64,000 bases of DNA from SZUA-36 sp963753105 (GTDB taxonomy: Bacteria; Pseudomonadota; Gammaproteobacteria; Xanthomonadales; SZUA-36): positions 248,001 through 312,000 of the forward strand of contig CAVWBD010000009.1 in the NCBI GenBank assembly GCA_963753105.1. Reading direction: 5' to 3'. The notes beneath the pieces are model-generated. The model did no database searches. It saw only the letters and a list, made by a program, of their open reading frames with translations, and was not told the DNA's origin. Position numbers and translations under genes: made by a program. This document shows positions 18,819 to 28,482 of the stretch, one piece after another (positions within the stretch are counted from its first letter, which is position 1; every line of letters begins with the position of its first letter).

Positions 18819-20237
18819 ATGTCCAAAGACAAAACTGACAAATTCAATACTGAATCCAACACGACCCGGCGCGAATTCCTGAAACAGTCTGCTGTGACGG
18901 CAACCGGCCTCACGGTGGGCATGAACGCAACGGTATTCGCACGCACACTGGGCGCCAATGAAAAGATTCGCATGGGTTTTATTGGTCTTGGTAACCGTGG
19001 CTCAGATCTGTTGAGTCGGTTCATGGATAACGACGACGTGGAAATCGCCGGACTTTGTGATGTGTACAAGCCGTACACGCTCCGCAACCACTCAAAGGTC
19101 GATGCCCGTTGGGTGGCTTCAGGTAAGGTCCCCAAGATGGGTGAGAAATTCAATAATAAACCCAAAATGTACAATGACTTCAGGGAGCTTATTGATAACA
19201 AAGATATAGACGCTGTCTGTATCGCCACCCCCGACCATTGGCACGCAGTACAGACAATTGCTGCACTTGATGCTGGCAAGGATATCTATGTAGAGAAGCC
19301 TTTGACCATTACGCTTCACGAGGGCCGGAGCATGGTGAATGCCGCCGCCAAAACTGACCGTGTCGTTGCCGTTGGTTTGAACCGCCGCGGTTCCTCAATC
19401 TACCGCGAACTGGAAGGCCTGATCAAAGGCGGCAAGATCGGTGATGTGCGTACAGCCAGGTGCTACCGGATCAGCAATATGTATCCCAACGGCATCGGCG
19501 CCCTGCAGCCAGAAGACCCACCACCTGGGTTTGATTGGGACCTGTGGCTGGGCCCGCGGCCCTACCGTCCCTACCAGTACAACATCGCGCCCTACTACTT
19601 CCGCTGGTGGCAGGATTACTCCTCGCAGATGGGTAATTGGGGTGTGCACTACATGGACGTAATTCGTTGGATGGTGGGTGAAACAGCCCCGGTCGCGGTC
19701 AGCGCACACGGTAGCAAGCTGCTTGGCGACGACAAGACCATCCCCGACACCATGGAAGTGACATTCGAGTTCGCTACCGGAATGATCGCCCAGTTCCACA
19801 TTTATGAAGCTTCTGGTGCCGCTGGCATCAATGGTGGAGAAGTCGAGTTTGGCGGCACACATGGAAACGTTGTGGTGGACCAGAATGGCTATAGTGTCTC
19901 ACCCGTCAAACCCGGGCAATTTCAGACGTGGGAGCAGCTCGTAGAACCGGAAAAGAGGTCATTCGAGAGTGATGCCCAACACGGGGATCTCGGCATAAGT
20001 GAAGATTCCACGGCCAACCTGATCCGCAATTTCCTCGACTGCGTCAAGAGCCGCGCGGCCCCGTTATGTAGCCTCGAGGACGGCCACCGTTCCACCAGCT
20101 TCGCACACCTGGCCAACATCGCCCTGGCGACCGGTACACGGATTGAATGGGATGCGGAAGCCGAACAGGTGACCAACAACCCTGCTGCTAATGACTTGCT
20201 GCACTACGAATACCGTTCACCGTGGAAACTCGCATGA
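18819..20237 (+). CDS. Tat-exported Gfo/Idh/MocA family oxidoreductase
   Basis: 472 residues. The N-terminus holds a twin-arginine signal (TTRREFLKQSAVTATG). The NAD(P)-binding domain follows (MGFIGLGNRGSDLL), then the family marker DIYVEKPLT with the catalytic-type Lys, and the C-terminal sheet domain with FDWDLWLGPRP and MGNWGVHYMDVIRWM. Members oxidise, epimerise or hydrolyse sugars with a bound nicotinamide cofactor; Tat-exported ones carry it pre-folded to the periplasm. The ATG at 18819 starts the Tat region; upstream in-frame codons overlap the flavoprotein gene. It ends back to back with the enolase-superfamily gene. Confidence 0.88.
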   Translation: MSKDKTDKFNTESNTTRREFLKQSAVTATGLTVGMNATVFARTLGANEKIRMGFIGLGNRGSDLLSRFMDNDDVEIAGLCDVYKPYTLRNHSKVDARWVASGKVPKMGEKFNNKPKMYNDFRELIDNKDIDAVCIATPDHWHAVQTIAALDAGKDIYVEKPLTITLHEGRSMVNAAAKTDRVVAVGLNRRGSSIYRELEGLIKGGKIGDVRTARCYRISNMYPNGIGALQPEDPPPGFDWDLWLGPRPYRPYQYNIAPYYFRWWQDYSSQMGNWGVHYMDVIRWMVGETAPVAVSAHGSKLLGDDKTIPDTMEVTFEFATGMIAQFHIYEASGAAGINGGEVEFGGTHGNVVVDQNGYSVSPVKPGQFQTWEQLVEPEKRSFESDAQHGDLGISEDSTANLIRNFLDCVKSRAAPLCSLEDGHRSTSFAHLANIALATGTRIEWDAEAEQVTNNPAANDLLHYEYRSPWKLA

Positions 20238-21656
20238 TCAGCGTTGCTTGAACATCTCCTCGTAGTGAGATGAAGGTGTCAGGATGCCGCCACTTTTCTC
20301 GTAGTAGTCGTCATCCAGGTTAAACACACCATCCACCGTCTTGCTCCACGACGCATCCGGATAAGGGTGATAGCCAACCATGCGCTGCCAGCCCTTGTAG
20401 TTCTGGTGGCCATTGGTTTCCAGTAAGCCGAGACCCAGGCCAGGGAATGGCGCCAGGCGTGCTGCCACGGCCTTGTTCCACTCGACCAGGATCGGGTTCA
20501 CCGTCAGATCAGCACAGAAACAAGGCACGCCCTTGTCATGCGCCGCCTGGGCAATTTTCATCGTCATGCTCAGCGTCTTGGCGATAGCCTTCAGCGCGAT
20601 GGCCTGGTAACCCATCTCGATGCGCTTGATCGCGTCCTCATCGGTGTGCGCACTCTCATCAGCCGCAATACGCACACCCAGGTCGTCAACGCTGACTTCC
20701 AGTTCTTCAGGGAATGGTTCCTCGATGATTGCGATCTGCTCCAACGCCCCGATTTTTTCGGCGTGGTCCAGCAGGCGCAGCAGCGTTTCCTTGTCCTCGT
20801 AGCGGCCGTTGGCATCAAAATAATACGGCAGCTTGCCATCCTGGCTATGGCTGGTGCGCACGTGGCCGATGGCGTCGTGAATCGCCGACAGGCGGGCCAT
20901 GTCCTTCTCCAGCATTTCCTGCTGGGTGCCAGGCTGGCCGATCTTGATCTTCATGAAGAAATAACCCTGCTCCACGGCCTCGACGATCTCTTCGATCGGT
21001 ATGGAGTAGGCCATCAACGGGATACTGGCGACCTGTTTGTGGTGGTGGGACAGAGCCGGTTTATAGGCTGCCGGAATCAGGTCATCGAAATTAGTGATGC
21101 CGTTTTCCTGCGCGTAAAGCAACCAGGCGGCATTGTCCAGACCCACCAGTGCATTCAGGGCAAATGTTTTGCGTAAGCCGGGATTGCCGGTGATGGATTT
21201 ACCGTATTCGTACACCTCTTCCAGCATGTCCTCCAGCAAGTCCACTGGTGTGTTGAAGGTCCTTCCTTTCGACATTTGCAGGGCTCTTTCTGTCAGCGCG
21301 AACATCAGGGCGTTGCCACCGCTCTCCGAATGGTCCGCAAACACCTTCGCATCGGACCACAGGACGTTCTGCGTACACAAACCGACTTTGCGTGTACCTC
21401 GGGCACTCTCCAGCATTGCCATGGTCTGCCAGATTTCGGTCATATAGCCACCTTTGAAACCAAAGGGGCGAACCAGCGACTCGCGCTCAAAATTAGCGTC
21501 CGCAGTAACGATTTCGACAGGTTGAGACGCCGGCCCGGCACCCGCACCTGCACCTGCACTGCCAGAAAACAAGGGCGATCCCAGCATCGACAAGCCTGCA
21601 ACAGCCGTCGATCCCTGGAGAAAATGCCTGCGTGTCAGCCCTGAGAAATGTTTCAT
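20238..21656 (-). CDS. Tat-exported mandelate racemase/muconate lactonizing enzyme (enolase superfamily)
   Basis: 472 residues from ATG 21656, where the twin-arginine signal LTRRHFLQG starts, followed by a Gly/Ala-rich export segment. The barrel shows the enolase-superfamily order: FMKIKIG (Lys), YYFDANGRY (Asp ligand), IIEEPFPE (Glu ligand), IAADES (third acidic ligand) and ALKAIAKT (Lys). Enzymes of this superfamily abstract a proton next to a carboxylate, as in sugar-acid dehydratases. A periplasmic location is unusual. It converges directly with the Gfo/Idh gene (stops at 20237 and 20238). The 64-base spacer and the 21657-21803 region before the sulfatase show no other gene. Confidence 0.87.
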   Translation of the reverse strand: MKHFSGLTRRHFLQGSTAVAGLSMLGSPLFSGSAGAGAGAGPASQPVEIVTADANFERESLVRPFGFKGGYMTEIWQTMAMLESARGTRKVGLCTQNVLWSDAKVFADHSESGGNALMFALTERALQMSKGRTFNTPVDLLEDMLEEVYEYGKSITGNPGLRKTFALNALVGLDNAAWLLYAQENGITNFDDLIPAAYKPALSHHHKQVASIPLMAYSIPIEEIVEAVEQGYFFMKIKIGQPGTQQEMLEKDMARLSAIHDAIGHVRTSHSQDGKLPYYFDANGRYEDKETLLRLLDHAEKIGALEQIAIIEEPFPEELEVSVDDLGVRIAADESAHTDEDAIKRIEMGYQAIALKAIAKTLSMTMKIAQAAHDKGVPCFCADLTVNPILVEWNKAVAARLAPFPGLGLGLLETNGHQNYKGWQRMVGYHPYPDASWSKTVDGVFNLDDDYYEKSGGILTPSSHYEEMFKQR

Positions 21657-21803
21657 GATTGGGTCCTCAAATGAACAGTAATAAACACCTCTATTGCCAC
21701 CGGTAGCAGTTTGATATATCGTTAGGCTGATTACAAGCATTCACCTGCAAATGCCGGGCATATTGCTGCAATCACCGTCATTTAATCTACAGGCGAATCC
21801 AAG

Positions 21804-23323
21804 ATGCTTAATACAATCTTCCGGCTGGCAATGATTTTGTTATGCCTGTCGCAAGCCCTGTCAGCCACTGCCGGCGGTCTCTCGTCACGACCCAATATAC
21901 TGATCGCGATTTCCGATGACCACTCGTGGAGACACACGTCTGCCCAGGGCAGCCCGTTCGTGGAGACCCCCAACTTCGACAGGGTTGCCAGCGCCGGTTT
22001 TCGTTTCGACAATGCCTATGCCGGCTCGCCCGGCTGCTCACCCTCGCGCGCAGCGCTGTCTGACCGGGCAGCCACCACTGGATGATCGGCCCGGCTGGAA
22101 CGCACGGCAGTTCGTTCCCTATCCAGTACGAAACCTTCGTCGATATACTGGAGAAAGCCGGTTACAAGGTCGGTTTTACCGGCAAGGGCTGGGGACCCGG
22201 TGACTGGCTGGCCGGTGGACGTGACAAGAACCCCGCCGGTGTCGAGTACAACGACATCAAGCTGAGGAAAGCACCCGCAAAAGGCATATCCGACACCGAT
22301 TACGCGGCTAACTTCGAGAAGTTCATGGATGAGCGTGCTAAAGGTGAGCCTTTCTATTTCTGGTACGGCGCCCACGAACCACATTTGAAATATGCCGAAG
22401 CCGGTCACAGCAAGGAAAACCGCGCCAGGGTCGTGGTTCCGGACTTCCTGCCCAACACCGAGGCCAGCCGCGAAATGCTGCTGGACTATGCCGATGAGAT
22501 CAATCATTTCGACAAGCACCTGGGCAAGATCCTCGCCACACTGGAAGCTGCAGGTGAACTGGATAATACGCTGATCATCGTGACAGCCGACAATGGCATG
22601 CCGATGCCACGCGCCAAGGCCAATGGCTATGATTACGGCATCCATGTGCCATTGGCGATTCGCTGGGGCAAAAAACGTGCAGAAGGGGTCGTTATCAGCA
22701 CACCCGTGGGATTCGTTGATTTATCCGCAACCGTACTGGATGCCGCGGGGCTGGATATACCGGAGCAATTCGTGGGCGAGAGCCTGTTAGGGCTACTGAA
22801 CGGAGACGTGGATGAACTCCCCTATGGCAGGATGGTGTTCTCAGGCCGCGAGCGCCATTCCTCGTCACGTTACCAGAACCGGTCCTACCCGCAGCGCATG
22901 ATGCGCAGTGGCGACTATTTAATCGTCTGGAGCGCTAAACCTGAGCGCCATCCGGCCGGGGCGCCGCGCAACATCGTTGACGGTGAGTTGAGCCCGCCAC
23001 ACAGCGCCTATTTCGACATCGATGACTCGATGATCAAGCGGGAATTGTTGGCGAAGAAGGATGACCGGTATGTCGGCAAGTTCTTTCACCTCGCCGTTGA
23101 TAAACGCCCCGAATGGCAGTTTTTCAATGTCAAGGATGACCCTGAGAGCCTGCACGACCTGTCAACCGACCCGAACCACTCCGTGTTGTTTGCCGGGTAT
23201 AAAAAACTGCTCACCTACGCGCTGACCGACACCGGTGACCCGCGCGTACTGGGCTACGGTCATGTATGGGAAGATTACCCGAGAGTCCGGGGTCCGATGC
23301 GCTATTTCCCGAAGGAGGACTAA
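21804..23323 (+). CDS. Secreted S1-family sulfatase, two frameshifts near active site
   Basis: Begins with a signal peptide (MLNTIFRLAMILLCLSQALS). The metal-site segment PNILIAISDDH and the formylglycine motif CSPSRA (Cys78) mark a type I sulfatase. Reading is lost near 22055 and regained near 22082. Removing a T at about 22056 and a C at about 22071 yields AALLTGQHHWM, restoring the family sequence. The remainder (GYKVGFTGKGWGPGDW, FYFWYGAHEPH, TLIIVTADNGMPMPR) is intact to the stop. It resembles N-sulfoglucosamine sulfohydrolase-type sulfatases. It is the first of three consecutive sulfatase genes and ends two bases before the next start. Needs a formylglycine-generating enzyme, not seen here. 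Confidence 0.85.
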
Positions 23324-23325
23324 CG

Positions 23326-24829
23326 ATGCATTTTAACAAGATTCTAAAGACTCTTTATGCATTGAGTGTCTTTGTACTCATTGCGGGGTGCGAACCGGCC
23401 ACTTCGCAGGCGACAGCAACCGAACCGGCACCAGCACCGGAGCCCGAACAGAGAAATGTCGTGATGATTATCGTCGATGACCTGAACGACTGGGTCGGCG
23501 CCATGGGTGGCCACCCCGATACCAAGACACCCAACATGGACAAACTGGCCTCGCAGGGCACGTTGTTCATGAACGCACACGCCACGGCCGCTATCTGTGG
23601 CCCATCGAGGGCCAGCGTCATGACCGGGCTACGTCCGTCCACATCGGGCATTTATGGCCAGTTGAGCGACAGGAATATCAAGAAAGCCAGTGCGGCAACA
23701 GAAAACATCACCTTCATGACCGAGTATTTTGCCCAGCACGGCTACAAGACCATGGGTATCGGCAAGATATTCCACAACGGCGCGCCGGAAGGCAGCTTCG
23801 AAGAGTACGGCGGACGCATCAAGGGCTTCGGCCCGCACCCTGAAGATGAATTTGTCTGGGATTCAGACCGCACCAACACCGACTGGGGCGTGTTCCCGGA
23901 GAAAGACGAGGACATGATCGACTACAAGTCGGCCGTCTGGGCCAAGGAACGGCTAGCGGAGAAACACGACCGGCCGTTTTTCCTGGCGGTCGGCATGATC
24001 CGCCCGCACGCGCCCTGGTACGCACCACAGAAGTGGTTCGATATGCACCCGCCCGAACAACTGACCATGCCGCCGTATCTCAAAGACGATCTTGATGACG
24101 TGCCACAGATCAGCCGCGACCTGCATGAAGTACCGATGATGCCAACCACCGAATGGGCCATCGAGACGCGGTGAATGGCCCAATATCGTGCAGGGCTACC
24201 TGGCCAGCATCAGCTTCGTGGACCATTACATCGGCGAGGTTCTGAAAGCCCTGGAGAACAGCCCCTATGCCGACAATACGATCGTCGTGCTGTGGGGCGA
24301 CCATGGCTATCACATCGGTGAGAAGAACCGCTTTGCCAAGCACAGCCTGTGGGAGGAAACCTCGCGTGTACCACTGATTTTCCGCACACCCGGAGGCATT
24401 CAGGGCCAGGTCACGCATAAAACAGCCAGCCTGCTCGACCTGTACCCGACCCTGGTGGACCTGGCTGGTCTGCCGGCTTATGCAGCCAACGAAGGCACCA
24501 GCCTGAAGCCCTTGCTGGATGGCTGCAGCGAACCATCGGATCATGTTGCAATCACTTCTTACGGCTTCGGCAACCACGCGATCCGCGATGAACGCTACCG
24601 TTATATCTATTTCGTGGATGGCAGCGAGGAACTGTATGACCACCAAGAAGACCCCAACGAGTGGCATAACCTGGCCGGCGATCCCGCCTATGCCGATATC
24701 AAGCAGCGGTTGAAACAGAACCTGCCGAAGCACAATGCGCCGCTTTCGCCGGTCCAGGGTGGCAGCCGAGCGGTTAACGAGCACTTTGCGGAAATGTATG
24801 AAAAAGCCGGACTGAAGGTCAGGCGTTAA
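23326..24829 (+). CDS. S1-family sulfatase lipoprotein, one frameshift
   Basis: Starts two bases after the previous stop behind an AAGGAGG ribosome site. The lipobox LIAGC places a lipid-anchored Cys at residue 22. NVVMIIVDDLNDW carries metal ligands and CGPSRAS (Cys91) is the formylglycine motif. The type resembles iduronate-2-sulfatase-like sulfatases. At about 24170 one extra C breaks the frame; without it WAIETGEWPNIVQGY continues into the second part (VVLWGDHGYHIGEKNR). The protein is then about 500 residues, full length for the family. Membrane anchoring suggests action on glycan fragments at the periplasmic or outer surface. Confidence 0.87.
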
Positions 24830-24874
24830 CAATGGGCCTGCAAGCAATCCTGTAAACATAACTGAGGAAATATA

Positions 24875-26752
24875 ATGAAACGAGTTAACAATTTTCTTTT
24901 TCTGGCCACACTGACTCTAGCCGGCCTTGTGCTGACGAGCCAGGCTTGGGCGGCGGACAAACCCAATATCCTGCTGATCATCAATGACCAGCACAACGGC
25001 GCGGTGATGACCCAGCGTGGGTATCCACACATTGACACCCCCGCCATCGACAAACTGGCTGATGAAGGCGTGACGTTTACCCGCGCCTACACGCCCTACC
25101 CCATCTGCAAGGCCATGCGTTATTCACTGATGACCGGCATGATGGTGAGTGCGGTCTGCCCCGAATGCGAGGGCAAGTTCCAGAACGTGACCAGCCAGAA
25201 GTCCCTCGGCATGCGGATGAAGGAAGCCGGTTACGAGACTGCCTATTTCGGCAAGTGGCACGTGGGCCAGACCGGTCTGAACGGGGTTGCTGACTGGCAC
25301 GGTTTCGAAACCTACCAGGACCACAGCTCGAGCAAGGGCGGCGATACCTACACCCGGAATAGCATCATCGAGTACCTGCAAAAGCCACGCGGCGACAAGC
25401 CTTTGTTCATGGTCGCCTCCTTGATGAACCCGCATGACTCGGCCGAACTGGGTCGTCTTATTTCCGGTTTCACTGAGAGCGTTACGTTCAAGGACAAGCC
25501 TGTTGACTGGGCAGGTGTGGATGTCGAAAAAGACGCCCCACCGTTACCTGCTAATTTCGCGGTGATGGAAAACGAGCCTGAAGGGTTCACCATACGGAGA
25601 CCACAAGGGCCGGAGGACAGGTATTGGTCATCCCATCCAACTGCTGAATGGACCGAGGAGGACTGGCGGCGCTACATGTGGGGCTACGACCGCCTGGTCG
25701 AAATGATGGATGCCCACGTCGGTCTTATCGTCGACGAGTTCGAGAAACAGGGATTGTTGGACAATACCGTCATCATATTCACTTCCGATCACGGCGACGG
25801 CCACGCCTCGCACCACTGGAACATGAAAATGTCGTTCTACGAAGAGGCCGTCAATATCCCATTTATCGTCACCTGGAAAGGCAAAACACGGGCTGGTGTT
25901 ATCGATGACTCGACACTGATCAGCAACGCGCTGGATATCAATAGCACCCTGCTCAGCCTCGCCGGCGTCGAGCCACCAGAACACTTCCACGGCCTGGACC
26001 TGATGCCGCTGGTGCTCGAAGATCCCGGCGACAAGAAATTCACGCCACGCGACTTCGTCGTCACGGAGATGCTGCAGGTCGACCTGACCGGCAGGATGGT
26101 GGCCGGTGATGATTACAAGTACATCCTGTTCGATGGCGGCGAGAACCCCGAGGTGCTGTTTGACCTGGCCAACGACCCGGGCGAACTGCATAACGTTGCC
26201 GACGACCCGCAATATCGCGACAAGTTGCTCATGGCCCGGCAGATTCTCAGGGATTGGGTCAGGGACACGGGCGACACCTTCAATATTGCCTCCATACCCG
26301 CAATTGCCTCCATACCCGCAACGCTGCCTGGTGACGTTTCAGCAGCTACCGACCAGATCCCACCGGCGTCGGCAATTCCTGGTGAAGTTACAGCAGCTAC
26401 CGACCACACCCCACCGGCGCCGGCAATTCCTGCTGAAACACAATCCAAACCGCGTACCTGGGGTGATCGTGTAGAGATCACGACGGAGGACGACACGACT
26501 GACTGCGGTGCAGAAACCAAGGGCATCGTGCAGTTGGAAATCGCCGGAGAGCCCGGTGATTCTTTCAGGGTTTACCTGCGCTGCGGTGATGAAAACGTTA
26601 CCAAGTGTACGGCCCGGGTCAACCGCGGCTCGACCACGGCCACGTGCAAAGAAGGCCCGCGCAAGTCCACGGCCGGGGAATACCGCTGCAGCGCCAAACC
26701 TTCGGTCAATAATTCACCTGCGGCGAGAATCATCTCGGCAACATGTGAATGA
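24875..26752 (+). CDS. Secreted sulfatase with C-x-A-x-R active site and Cys-rich C-terminal extension
   Basis: 625 residues, intact, start preceded by GAGGAAATATA. A signal peptide ends near residue 27 (QAWA/ADK). The sulfatase domain has NILLIINDQHNG, and the active-site motif reads C78-K-A-M-R82, with Ala where most sulfatases have Pro; CxAxR is a known bacterial variant. HDSAELG, FTSDHGDGHASHH and the C-terminal LFDLANDPGE complete the domain. After about residue 475 there is a Pro/Ala/Thr-rich linker with a visible duplication (SIPA twice, then AATDQIPPA and AATDHTPPA). A roughly 90-residue tail with six cysteines follows. The tail is not one I recognise and may bind glycan or the cell surface. 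Confidence 0.88.
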   Translation: MKRVNNFLFLATLTLAGLVLTSQAWAADKPNILLIINDQHNGAVMTQRGYPHIDTPAIDKLADEGVTFTRAYTPYPICKAMRYSLMTGMMVSAVCPECEGKFQNVTSQKSLGMRMKEAGYETAYFGKWHVGQTGLNGVADWHGFETYQDHSSSKGGDTYTRNSIIEYLQKPRGDKPLFMVASLMNPHDSAELGRLISGFTESVTFKDKPVDWAGVDVEKDAPPLPANFAVMENEPEGFTIRRPQGPEDRYWSSHPTAEWTEEDWRRYMWGYDRLVEMMDAHVGLIVDEFEKQGLLDNTVIIFTSDHGDGHASHHWNMKMSFYEEAVNIPFIVTWKGKTRAGVIDDSTLISNALDINSTLLSLAGVEPPEHFHGLDLMPLVLEDPGDKKFTPRDFVVTEMLQVDLTGRMVAGDDYKYILFDGGENPEVLFDLANDPGELHNVADDPQYRDKLLMARQILRDWVRDTGDTFNIASIPAIASIPATLPGDVSAATDQIPPASAIPGEVTAATDHTPPAPAIPAETQSKPRTWGDRVEITTEDDTTDCGAETKGIVQLEIAGEPGDSFRVYLRCGDENVTKCTARVNRGSTTATCKEGPRKSTAGEYRCSAKPSVNNSPAARIISATCE

Positions 26753-26753
26753 A

Positions 26754-26771
26754 GTAGCCAGGCCCGGCTAC
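26754..26771. terminator. Short hairpin just after sulfatase stop
   Basis: GTAGCC and GGCTAC form a 6-bp stem around a 6-base GC-rich loop, one base after the sulfatase stop. There is no following T-run, so termination is uncertain. Confidence 0.3.
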
Positions 26772-26782
26772 TTGCAGCAGTG

Positions 26783-26877
26783 TGCCGGGGGACGCTGACC
26801 GGGGCCTTCACTTGTCGGGAACAAGTGAAGAGCGCCCATGGACGGCTTGAGAGTGCCCCGGACAGCGTTACCGGCGC
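26783..26877. repeat. Nested imperfect palindrome between sulfatase and KduD-like gene
   Basis: The outer arms (about 26783-26806 and 26855-26877) are imperfect complements with matching GACGCTGACC/GGACAGCGT blocks. The inner arms at 26807-26815 and 26821-26829 (TTCACTTGT/ACAAGTGAA) are perfect with a 5-base loop. The layout of outer and inner arms is like that of the repeats at 15654 and 54936, but the sequence differs. Confidence 0.55.
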
Positions 26878-26910
26878 GCTGCTATTAGACGCCCTGACTT
26901 TAAAAGGAAA

Positions 26911-27688
26911 ATGCTCACACTTATGAATATGCTTTTTGATCTTTCGGGAAAAACTGCCCTCGTTACCGGCTCCGGTGGCGGCCTCGGCCTGGTCATGGCC
27001 AGGGGTCTTGCCACCCACGGCGCCAGGGTTATCCTGCACGGCAGAAACACGGATAAGCTAAGCGCTGCGGTCAAGAAGCTCTCAGATGATGGCCTCGACG
27101 TGCATGGGTGCATATTTGACGTTGCCGACTCGGCAGCGGTAAAGGCCGGCGTCAGGGAAGTCCTGGGCAAGTATGGGCAGATAGACATCCTGGTCAACAA
27201 CGCGGGTATCAACCTGCGCCATCCGCTGGAAGAGTTTCCGGAGGATGAATGGAACAAGACCATGGCCATCAACCTCAAGGCGCCCTGGCTGATGGCCAAA
27301 GCCGTTGTCACCGACATGATTCGGCGAAAGAGTGGCAAGATTATCAATATCTGTTCCATGCAAAGCGAACTGGGTCGAGCCGACGATCACACCCTACGCC
27401 GTCTCCAAGGGCGGGCTCAAAATGCTGACCCGGGGTATGGCGGTCGAATGGGCGAAACACGACATCCAGATCAACGGTATCGGGCCTGGTTATTTCAAGA
27501 CCGATATGACCAAAGCCTTGTGGGAAGACCCGGAATTCGACGCCTGGCTGTGCAACCGCACGCCTGCTGACCGCTGGGGTAATCCGAACGAGTTGATTGG
27601 CGCACTGGTGTTCCTGGCTTCAGATGCCAGTTCATACATCAATGGCCAGATCATTTATGTTGATGGTGGGCTACTGGCCAGCGTATAG
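26911..27688 (+). CDS. kduD: KduD-like 2-deoxy-D-gluconate 3-dehydrogenase (SDR), one frameshift
   Basis: About 260 residues once one extra base near 27385 is removed (then MQSELGRPTITPYAVSKGG is continuous). The coenzyme motif TGSGGGLG, NNAG and the Ser-Tyr-Lys set (SMQSELG, YAVSK) are present, with the end YINGQIIYVDGGLLASV. It is very similar in layout to the intact KduD at 62772. KduD reduces 5-keto-4-deoxyuronate-derived diketone to 2-keto-3-deoxygluconate in pectin, alginate and ulvan catabolism. The start at 26911 follows AAAAGGAAA closely; ATG at 26923 or 26929 is also possible. The isomerase gene follows four bases after its stop. Confidence 0.78.
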
Positions 27689-27691
27689 CAG

Positions 27692-28469
27692 ATGAAAGAC
27701 CTGTCACTGCCCGAAAACTGGAAATACAGCAGTCCTGATGCTAGAGGGATTCCACGAGGTCATATCGCCGGATAACTCAGCTTGCAAACTGACCTGGGTT
27801 TTCCGGCTCAACCTAGAGCCTGGTGAAAGCTACACGTTGCAGAACGAGCGTCTCGAACTGAATGGCGTGTCGTTTACAGGCCGTTATCAGCTCGAATCCA
27901 ATGGTGAAACGTACGGCCTCGTAAAACTGGATTCGTTCTACCTGCCCGGCGGAAAAAAAGTGGTCATCACGGCCATTGATAAGCTGGCCATGTTTATCGG
28001 CGGCAGCCTGTTTGAGGACAGGGGAGAGTTTTTTATTCGTAAATACGACCTGGAATTGCCACAGGGCATCATCAGGCAAGTACACGGCGTTGCCCCATAC
28101 CGGCGCGATGTGTTCATGTGCGTGGATCAGGAGGCCGAAGCTTCCCGGATCATCACCGGGATAACGGTTGGCGACGCGGGCATGTGGACAAGCTGGCCAC
28201 CGCACCAGCACTCGGACCACCTCGAGGAGGTGTATTGCTACTTTGACATACCGCGACCCAAGTCAGCCTTCCATTACGCTTCCCGGGTCGCAGGCGAATT
28301 CGAAGCAATACACCCGGTTTCCTCGGGCGATTGCGTCGTCATACCCGAAGGCTATCACCCCACGTTGGGCATGCCCGGGGTGAAGAGCAGTTATTACTGG
28401 ATCATGTCCGCGCACCGGCCGGAAAGCCGGAGATACGACCTGGTGGTCAATGATCCCAATTTCGAATAG
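27692..28469 (+). CDS. KduI/IolB-family isomerase, one frameshift near the N-terminus
   Basis: The ATG at 27692 opens MKDLSLPENWKYSSPD; the frame shifts near 27740 into GFHEVISPDNSACKLTWVF and continues to 28469, about 258 residues. The C-terminal half has the metal-site pattern PPHQHSDHLEEVYCYFDIP and a later IPEGYHPTLGMPG, typical of the KduI/IolB (5-deoxy-glucuronate or 5-keto-4-deoxyuronate isomerase) double-cupin family. It is more IolB-like than the clear KduI at 53039. It directly follows a KduD-like gene, so it likely acts on a unsaturated or deoxy uronate. Confidence 0.7.
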
Positions 28470-28482
28470 CGAGGTTATAGAA

